Assembly: GCA_037349315.1 (NCBI GenBank)
Contig: JBAIAC010000163.1
Coordinates: forward strand, 372,001-436,000
Length of the DNA stretch: 64,000 nt
Reading direction: 5' to 3'
Source of the DNA: Chelydra serpentina
Taxonomy: Eukaryota; Chordata; Testudines; Chelydridae
This document shows, in pieces, positions 56,566 to 64,000 of the stretch (positions within the stretch are counted from its first letter, which is position 1; every line of letters starts with the position of its first letter). The position numbers and the translations under genes were made by a program. The notes below the pieces were generated by a model. The model did no database searches, had not been told where the DNA came from, and saw nothing but the letters and a program-made list of their open reading frames with translations.

Positions 56566-56944
56566 CCTTTGACTTTCAGGGGGACTGGTACCGAAGTAAT
56601 TCAAGAGCACTTCTGAAAATTCCCACCTTACCTCAAATATTCTGAAGTTGACTTTTCTTGACTTGGACCCCTCAGCACAGCAATCCTTTCCTTGGACTCT
56701 CCTGCAACCCACAATGACTCAGATCACTGCTTTCGCAGGAAGCTAGAAATGGTGAGGGGCTGAGGCACTTGAGTGGATGCTAGTGGTCTGAGATGCACTA
56801 GCTAGCGAGTGAGCCTCAAGCTCTTAGTGACTAGTCTGTTAGCCACCCTATATTAGTTAATGCTTTAAGGCCTTGTCTATTCTAGGCACTTTTGTCAAAA
56901 ACTTCCTACCGCTGCTACCACCAGTTTAGTTCCACCACTGTTAG
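56566..56944. other. no gene seen
   Basis: Unassigned; a trace of CR1 (cccacaatgactcagatcac) may persist near 56707. Confidence 0.35.
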
Positions 56945-57187
56945 CAACTAGGTTTCAGGTTGGATATTAGGAAAAACGTTTTCACTAGTAGGGTGGTGAA
57001 GCACTGGAATGGGTTACCTAGGGAGGTGGTGGAATCTCCTTCCTTAGAGGTTTTTAAGGTCAGGCTTGACAAAGCCCTGGCTGGGATGATCTAGTTGGGG
57101 TTGGTCCTGCTTTGAGCAGGGGGTTGGACTAGATGACCTCCTGAGGTCCGTTCCAACCCTGAGATTCTATGATTCTGATGATTCTAT
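56945..57187 (+). mobile_element. CR1 3' terminus, plus strand
   Basis: Starts in CR1 C-terminal coding sequence (ggttggatattaggaaaaac...ggtggtgaagcactggaatg) and ends with ggttggactagatgacctcc and repeated attctatgat tails. Faces the minus-strand CR1 that follows. Confidence 0.9.
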
Positions 57188-57194
57188 GACGGAC

Positions 57195-58185
57195 CCCTCA
57201 TTCTGACCCTCCACATCCTCTGTCACAAGGTTCCCTCCCTCATTCAGCAAGGGGCCCACACGTTCCTTGACTTTCTTCTTGTTGCTAACATACCTGAAGA
57301 AACCCTTCTTGTTACTCCTAACATCTCCAGCTAGCTGCAACTCCAAGTGTGATTTGGCCTTCCTAATTTCACTCCTGCATGCCTGAACAATACTTTTATA
57401 CTCCTCCCTGGTCATTTGTCCAATCTTCCACTTCTTGTAAGCTGCGTTTTTGTGTTTAAGACGAGCAAGGATTTCACTGTTAAGCCAAGCTGGTCGCCTG
57501 CCATATTTACTTTTCTTCCTACACATCGGGATGGTTTGTTCCTGCAACCTCAATAAGGATTCTTTAAAATACAGCCAGCTTTCCTCAACTCCTTTCCCCC
57601 TCATGTTATTCTCCCAGGGGACCTTGCCCATCAGTTCCCTGAGGGAGTCAAAGTCTGCTTTTCTGAAGTCCAGGGTCTCTGTTCTACTGCTCTCCTTTCT
57701 TCCTTGTGTCAGGATCCTGAACTCGACCATCTCATGGTCACTGCCTCCCAGGTTCCCATCCACTATTGCTTCCTCTACTATTTCTTCCCTGTTTGTGAGC
57801 AGCAGGTCAAGAAGAGCTTTTCCCCTAGTTGGTTCCTCCAGCACTTGCACCAGGAAATTGTCCCCTACACTTTCCAAAAACTTCCTGGATTGTCTGTGCA
57901 CTGCTGTATTGCTCTCCCAGCAGATATCGGGGTGATTAAAGTCACCCATGAGAACCAGGACCTGTGATCTAGCAACTTCTGTTAGTTGCTGGAAGAAAGC
58001 CTCGTCCACCTCATCCGCCTGGTCTGGTGGTCTGTAGCAGACTCCCACCACGACATTACCCTTGTTGCTCACACTTCTCAATTTAATCCAGAGACACTCA
58101 GGTTTTTCTGCAGTTTCATACTGGAGCTCTGAGCAGTCATACTGCTCTCTTACATACAACGCAACTCCCCCACCTTTTCTGCCCT
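57195..58185 (-). mobile_element. CR1 LINE 5' part: endonuclease plus linker
   Basis: Minus-strand coding for most of the apurinic endonuclease domain ([36 protein letters not shown]) and the linker before RT ([27 protein letters not shown]). The RT half is absent. The open frame continues past 58185 only by reading through the tandem repeat, which is not protein-coding sequence. Confidence 0.9.
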
Positions 58186-58189
58186 CTCT

Positions 58190-58560
58190 ATACATCCCCA
58201 CCAGAGAGCTCCCCTCACTAGAGATCCCCCACCAGAGATACCCACCACAGAGAGATCCCCTTACTATGGATCCCCACTGAGGGATCCCCTCACCAGAGAT
58301 ACCCAACATAGAGAGATCCCCTCACTAGAGATCCCTGACACTGAGATATCCCCTCACTATGGATCCCCACTGAGGGATCCCCTCACTAGAGATCCCTGAC
58401 ACTGAGCGATCCCTTCACTATGGATCTCCAACATCGAGATCCCCTCACTAGAGACCTCCTCACTACAGAGCTCTCGGATGAAGATCCCCTAATAATAGAT
58501 CCCCACCCTTAGATCCATGCATGAGAGATCCACTCATGATAGATCCCCCCGTAGAGTCTC
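58190..58560. repeat. GATCCCC-type tandem repeat
   Basis: Irregular tandem units of about 14-34 bp based on agagatccc(c)...actatggatccccactgag. Fused to the 5' edge of the CR1 fragment. Confidence 0.8.
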
Positions 58561-61500
58561 ACCTGCCCTATGAGGTGTCCCAGTCCCTGGGCCCATAACT
58601 AAGACAGTCCGAACCCCTCGCCAGGCCGCTGCCCCAGTGAGAACTTTCCTGTCACCAAGGAGTGGAGGGTGAGGTTTGGAAGTGTCCTCCCTTGAGGGGG
58701 GCAGCTATTCTCTCTTGCTCGCCCACCTGGCTGCCCGGCTCACCCAGCGCCCCCATCCCTGGTGCCCGGCTCGCCCTGCACTCCCACCCCCAGTGCCGGC
58801 TCCCCCGTTGATGTTGTACATGGTGCGCAGGGTGAGGGCTGCCCTGAAGCACTTGCTGGGGGAGCTCGAGGCCTCCACACACCCAGCGCAGGTCCTGTGC
58901 TTCTGCCACACTCCCCTCCTGGGCTGGGAGTGGGGTAAATGCCCCTGAGGCAGTCACATCCCCTCACTCCAGGCTACATGCTGGGAATCCAGGCGGGGAG
59001 CAGGGGGATCTGCCAGCCGTGGGGTTCCCTGGAGCCTGGTGCCATTCACAAGGAGAACCGGGATGGCCTGACACCCCAACCCCTGTACAAGCTCCCGCCC
59101 GTGCCTACTGCCTCTTGAGCATCCCTCCCTACGGCCTCCCCTGCAGCTTCCCAGCTCCCGCCCCATGGCATCCCCCTCTCTACGCTCTCCCTGCAGCTTG
59201 CCCCATTACCTCCCTGGGTTAGTAACAGCTTCGCCCCTGCCAAATGATTGGGAAAGGCCCACACCAAAGTTGGGTTTTAAGGCGTTGTTTATGAGGTGGC
59301 CATCTTGGTCTGGGATAAGAACAAGGTGACCTCTATGGTGTGACAAGTTCTTGTTCCCCCACGCTGAGCAAAAGGTGGGAAAGTAGAAAGGGCGGGAATC
59401 TGTTGTTGCCAAGCAACCAGTTCCTATAACGGCCGATGGGGGGAGGGGCCAGGGGCTCTTGAGTCTTTGGGGGTTCAGGTGTCCCATGCGCTCTCTCTGG
59501 GGTGTGGCCCACCCTTTTACACTGGTTACTGGCCTGCAGTAGCCACTCACTAAACAGAACTGTCATTCGGGGGTTTGGTTTTCTTTCGGGAAGCAGACCT
59601 GCATGCGCGGACTCGGTCCGATTAGTTAGTTCAGACTTACAACCATAGACGACGTAGCGAGGGATTGCGGGGGAGGGGGGGTCTGAGATGGGGTTACATA
59701 CCTGACTTCTACACCTGCAATCCCCCCTTGGTGTCCATCGCTGACTCCACGCTGATCCGGATTCTGCAGCCTCTCCATCAGCAGCCCCTGAAGAAGGTAG
59801 AAGAACATCTCTGCCTTATCGAGGGTGTGTGCATGTGTGTGTTTCTATTCCAAATCCTCAGAGTCCTTAATCTACCCCCTTCCCCTTTCTTCCCTCTCCT
59901 TTAGTAAATCAAGTGTGGGGGTGAGTTTACATCCGTGTGGTGGTTTCTTTTGTTTCAGCTCTGATAGATGGGCTTAAGGGGGGACCCAGTGGGAGGTATA
60001 CTGTAAGGCCCCCCGAAGTCTTCTGAGATAGGCCCCCTAAAAATCCATACAGATTGCTAAAATAGATGCTCCCAGGCTTCTGTAAGAAAGTGTATTGCTC
60101 TCCCCAGCCGAGCACTCTGTTTTAGCAAAAGAGTTAGTGACAGAAGGAGCTATGGCGGGGCTGGGAGCCCAGCATGGCGGCAGCAGGGCAGTGGCGTGGG
60201 ACCGGGGGTAGCATGGGGAGGGGGTGGCTCCTGTATAGAGAGGAGGTGTGGGCTGGAGGCATGGTCAAGATGGACACTCTCCTGATGGGAGAAGCAGGCG
60301 CCTATCTGCCTGTTTGCTCTGAGCTCCCCCATGGACCGGAGAGGGGGCTGCCCAAGGCTGCAGCAGGACGGGGTGGACAAGTATCCCGGACAGTGCAGAG
60401 AGGAGCAGCCTCTGCTGCAGGGTCGGTGACACTGAGCCAGGGAGTGGCTGGGCCCAGGGAGCTGAAAGAGGAGGTCAGGGCCTAGCTCTGGTGCAGATCT
60501 TGCAGCCCAGGCTGCGCCCTGAGTGTGAGGGGACGGTCGCAGCTTGGGGTGGGTGTATCTGGCGGTTCAGAGCTGGGGGCTGGGGTTGGAGGAACGGCTG
60601 GAGTTCGGGATCATGAGGCTGCTTGGGTTTGGGGGGGCATGTTTAGAGCTGGGTTGTTGGGATGTATCATATGTGGGGTACAGAACTGGGTATTTGGCGA
60701 GAGTCTTACTTTTTGGGGGGGTCTCTTCAGATGTGGCACTTGGGGAGCCCTGGGAGTTGGAGGTGGGGTCGTTGAGGGAATGTTTCGACTTTGACTTTTT
60801 AGGCTGCGGGTAGGAGCTGGGTTTTGGGCTGCACGCCTGGCATTTCACCAGAGGGTCATGTGCTTTTGTCTGAAAACCTGATCCTCCTTTCACCTTTCCC
60901 TTCCAGATCTTCCTCGCTCAGACTGTACACCCGGAAAAAAATCCGAGTCCCAGGAATTCCGCTTAGGTGTCCGCACGCAGGGCAAGGTGGGCCCTGAACT
61001 CCGGCAGCTGGGAGGCCCCTTGTAGTGGTTTGTAGCCCCCCTCCCCTGCCTTCTTCTAGGAGGCACCATGGGAGCACCTGACACGGCTGCAAAGGGGGAG
61101 AAGCCGCCCAGGCCAAGGAGGAACGGCGAGGCGAGGAGTTGTTGCTAGATGCCTGGAGCCCCTGCCTCTCCGATTTGCCTGGGATCACAGTGCCCTGAGT
61201 GACGTGGTAAACACCAGGCTCGTTCGGCCAGCCTCAGTGTGAAAACCAGCCCCCGTGGAGCCCAAGGAGAGTGCAGGGGACGGGATGGCCTTACGGTGCA
61301 CAAGGCTGCTGTGAAGGAGAATGTCAGTCTGCCTACTGGCCCAGAAAGCCCCTGGCCAAAGGCTGGTTCGATAGATCAGTGACCCCGTTCCTTTCTAGCA
61401 CCTTGGGGAGATGGGGAGAAAGGAGAGAAGATGTGGGCTGGAGAGATGAAGATTTTGGCTCAGGCCAATTTGATGAGAAAATCCCCTCCTGTTAGCAATG

Positions 61501-61661
61501 TACAGATTCCCCCGCCCTGATTCCTCCTCCCTCCTGGCCTAAATGAACTTCCCGTCACCCAGAGAGAGAGATCCTGTTCTCTGGAAAAGAGGTCCCCATT
61601 TCTTGGAGACACATTTATGGTTCTCCGCCATTTCCAAGCCTCCCTCTCCCTGTCATGGCAG
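58561..61661. other. GC-rich sequence without an assignable gene
   Basis: Many short open frames on both strands, none with a domain I recognise. The context (a decayed TRIM exon at 61662) makes further degenerate TRIM exons possible, but I cannot identify them. Confidence 0.4.
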
Positions 61662-61838
61662 AAACAGACAGAAGCCAAGAGGCAGAAGATCGTCTGGGAG
61701 TGGGAAGAGCTGCCTGGGTTTGTGGAGGGACTGGGGCCGGAGCAGTTCCTGCTGGAAGAGCTAGCCAGAGCCACGGTGAAGGGAAGGGATGGGGGTGTCT
61801 CCAAACTCTCCTGGGAGATTTCCCCGTCCAATGAGAGG
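61662..61838 (+). pseudogene. decayed TRIM coiled-coil exon (B30.2-type TRIM)
   Basis: After a ctccctgtcatggcag acceptor-like site, the frame reads KQTEAKRQKIVWEWEELPGF, then FLLEELA and VSKLSWEISPSNE. This follows the standard coiled-coil exon of TRIM7/TRIM39-like genes (QTEAKRQKIV, LSEEIS). It is shorter than the usual 231-bp exon, no donor is evident and no B30.2 or RING exon is nearby, so it is probably a fragment of a lost gene copy. Unrelated in type to the TRIM-NHL gene. Confidence 0.6.
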
Positions 61839-61859
61839 GGAGGAGAGAAGGGGCAGTAG

Positions 61860-62149
61860 CCACTGACCCAACCCCTGAATGTCAGACTGTTTTATTGCCG
61901 TGATAATATGCAGCGTTTCTATGGGAGCTTCTCAGCCCTAGTCCCCAAAGCATTTCACAAGGTGGGCTCAGTGGCATTGTTACCAAGGGGGAAAGTTACT
62001 GTCACTCGCACACCATGAAAGTCCTTGTCCAATCAGGCAGCCAGATTGGACTCCACAGGGAAGGAATGTCCTCGTTTCCTCATGATACTTCCGTGCCAAA
62101 TAGTAAAGGACAATTGTTTCCAGTCTAATCCTGGCATGCTTTGGAGCTG
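61860..62149. other. no gene seen
   Basis: Unassigned sequence between the TRIM exon remnant and the hAT element. Confidence 0.3.
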
Positions 62150-63027
62150 AAAGCAATGTTACTGAAGAAGGGAGCCGTGTTCTCTGAACAGTTTGATGTG
62201 GGCCATAGCTTCCTTCTCTGGGGTGAAAACCAACAGCTGGGTGCTTGCTATTTCGATCTGAGTTCTTGCCAACTCCTTCACCGTGCTAAACGTACACTTC
62301 CCTGGAGCAGCTTCCTTTAGCAAACCACCCAAAATCTCAGCAGTGCTAGTCAGGAATAGCTCCTTCAAACATGGCCAGTTTATTCCTTTACATTTAATTA
62401 ACGCATTATTTTTTTAATGATCGTCATCAACATGGCAGCATGTCCTCTGGAAGGGTGGTGGAAGCATGAAGGGGCATACAAATGTTTAGCATGTCTGGCA
62501 CGTAAATACCTTCCAATGCCGGCTACAAAAGTTCCATGCGAACACCTGTTCTCACTTTCAGGAGACATTGTAAATAAGAAGCGGGCAGCATTATCTCCTG
62601 CAAATGTAAACAAACTTGTTTGTTGTTGCGATTGGCTGAACAAGAAGTAGGACTGAGTGGACCTCTAGGCTCTGAAGTTTTACATTGTTTTGTTTTTGAG
62701 TGCAGTTAGGTAACAGAAAAAAATCTACGTTTGTAAATTGCACTTTCATGACAAAGAGATTGCCCTACGGTACTTGTATGAGGTGAACTGAAAAATACTA
62801 TTTCTTCTGTTTATCATTTTACAGTGCAAATATTTGTAATAAAAAATAACGTACATTTTGATTTCAACTAGAACACAGAATACAGTATACATGAAAATGT
62901 AGAAAAACATCCAAAATATTTAATAAATTTCAATTGGTATTCTATTGGTTAATAGTATGATTAAAACTCCCAATTAATTTTTTGAGTTAATGGCATGAGG
63001 TAACTGCAATTAATTGACAGCCCTTGT
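62150..63027 (+). mobile_element. hAT transposon remnant with transposase C-terminus
   Basis: The frame 62417-62650 encodes the hAT dimerisation domain (ARKYLPMPATKVPCEHLFSL, GDIVNKKRAALSPANV), followed by a stop and the 3' non-coding end terminating in taactgcaattaattgacag/ccctt. Upstream transposase is missing or decayed, so it is inactive. Confidence 0.75.
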
Positions 63028-63029
63028 TA

Positions 63030-63156
63030 ATAAATATTTGGATAAGTTAGATGTATTACAGTCAGCAAGGCCTAATGAAATTCATCCTAGGGTACTAAAG
63101 GAGTTAGCTGAAGCAATCTTGGAACAGTTCACACTTATCTTTGACAACTCCTGGAA
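63030..63156 (+). mobile_element. CR1 RT fragment, plus strand
   Basis: Translates to [16 protein letters not shown]...LIFDNSWN, the CR1 stretch N-terminal to the RT fingers. Truncated at 63157 by a MITE. Confidence 0.8.
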
Positions 63157-63445
63157 CAGGGGTTCTCAACCTTTTTCTTTCTGAGCCCCCCCTCAACATA
63201 CTATATAAAAACTCCAGGGGGCAGGGGGCAGACTCAGGAGGGCTCCGGGCTGGGACCCTTGGGTATTGACTTATTTGGAGGGGGGCCTTCTCCACACAGC
63301 AGGGTTCAGGGAGGGCACAACACATCCACCCCCTGACTCACCTCAGCAGGCCACCCAGCCTGTCTGGGTTATGGGGGGACACAAGCAAAAAATATAACTC
63401 AAAGGTGGGGGGGGGACTCAGCTGAAAAAGGTTGAAAATTGCTCA
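63157..63445. mobile_element. hAT-type MITE (caggggttctcaacc)
   Basis: Left end caggggttctcaaccttttt and right end gaaaaaggttgaaaattgct are inverted repeats; G/C-rich interior. No clear target duplication. Confidence 0.65.
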
Positions 63446-63596
63446 GGATGCAGGCGGGGGTAGCTAGAGAGTGGGCGGGCAGGGGGTAGCTCAGGCTGCA
63501 TGGCGAGGGATAGCTGGGGCTGTGTGCCAGAAGGGCCCCCCCCGCCGTGGCTGCTCCCCAAGGGCCCTGTCGGCCCTGGAGCCAGGTCCCCCTCCA

Positions 63597-63620
63597 CTGT
63601 TCCCTCTAAGCTGTGCACGC
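63597..63620. mobile_element. left end of hAT MITE (gttccctctaag)
   Basis: ctgttccctctaagctgtgc matches the left terminus at 53157 and is cut off by LTR-like sequence. Confidence 0.55.
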
Positions 63621-64000
63621 TGTGGTAAACCCAGGACTAACAGCTACAAAGGATGGGGTGGTAATTAGCCCCAGGGGGTTAAAAGGCCTCTCCCTAGCCA
63701 CTGAGGAGAGATGACTACGGGGAAATAAGGTTCAGCTGGGAAAGGGGTTACTAGGGAGCTAATTAGGTCCAGCTGGCTGCAACTGCTGGAGACCTTTTAA
63801 AACCCTCCCCTGTCTGAATGTGGGGGTGTGTGTGAGGGAGGGAAGCTGCCAGTAGGCTGAGTGCAGCAAGACCCCGAACCCTTCCTGGAAGGGGGCTGCA
63901 TTTCCTCCCCAGAAGGGAAGGAAAACAAACACAAGGGACTGCCCAGGGGAAGGTAGAGCCGGACCCTGCGCCACCGGTAAGGGTTTGCCTTGCCCAAGCC
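63621..64000 (+). mobile_element. partial LTR running out of the window
   Basis: Starts tgtggtaaacccaggactaa inside a MITE end. It has a TATA-like ccttttaaaaccctcc at about 63791-63806, as in a retroviral U3/R promoter. The 3' end lies beyond the window, so solo versus full element is unknown. Confidence 0.45.

Noticed and set aside
56945..58185. Simple twin-priming 5' inversion of one CR1
   Set aside because: In twin priming the tail would be at an outer end; here the tail is at the internal junction.
58652..58957. Minus-strand frame with a Cys-containing segment (CVEASSSPSKCFRAALTLRT) that could be an exon
   Set aside because: No family recognised, alternative frames equally open, and no paired splice sites found.
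60567..60893. Ser/Pro/Lys-rich minus-strand frame of 108 codons
   Set aside because: Low complexity, no homology recognised, and overlapped by equally open plus-strand frames.

Overview
This is a vertebrate nuclear window, almost certainly from a cryptodiran turtle. Two copies of a tRNA-derived SINE with a CR1-like tail (27.75 and 32.6 kb) match the Cry-type SINE of cryptodires. CR1 LINEs dominate, and there are many hAT-type MITEs with 8-bp target duplications, several solo LTRs and old MIR-like fragments. Most open frames in the window are CR1 reverse transcriptase or endonuclease, or G/C-rich repeat translated by chance.

Two host genes are supported. On the minus strand at 7.6-8.2 kb lies an intact single-exon NANOS2 gene: a NOT1-binding motif, two CCHC zinc fingers with exact Nanos spacing, and a NANOS2-type C-terminus. 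On the plus strand from about 26.7 kb to 52.4 kb lies a four-exon TRIM-NHL gene of the TRIM71/LIN-41 type: B-box 2, coiled coil, filamin domain and six NHL repeats. All splice sites are canonical and phase 0. No RING or first B-box is encoded in the visible exon 1, so the predicted protein (about 665 residues) is shorter than canonical TRIM71 (868). Its long, transposon-poor 3' region carries one miR-125 8-mer and two let-7 8-mer sites within 160 bases of the stop codon, the known heterochronic wiring of LIN-41.

A second, truncated copy of the 3' end of exon 1, with its splice donor and flanking intron, lies at 21.1-21.6 kb. It keeps residues that the 28.7-kb copy has lost.

Layout: 0-1 kb deleted gypsy-type retrotransposon; 2-7 kb CR1 and MITEs, with a perfect foldback SINE insertion; 7.6-8.2 kb NANOS2; 8.4-21 kb repeats; 21.1 kb partial exon duplicate; 21.6-26.1 kb two CR1s; 26.7-29 kb CpG-rich 5' end split by a solo LTR; 29-46 kb introns with scattered MITEs and SINEs; 46.3-52.4 kb terminal exon and 3' UTR; 53-58.6 kb nested transposons; 58.6-62 kb mostly unassigned, with a decayed TRIM coiled-coil exon; 62-64 kb hAT, CR1, MITE and a partial LTR.

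Both genes encode post-transcriptional repressors active in germline or stem cells. Their adjacency recalls the fly Nanos-Pumilio-Brat module, though a functional link here is only inference. Comparisons with known families were made from memory; no search was run.
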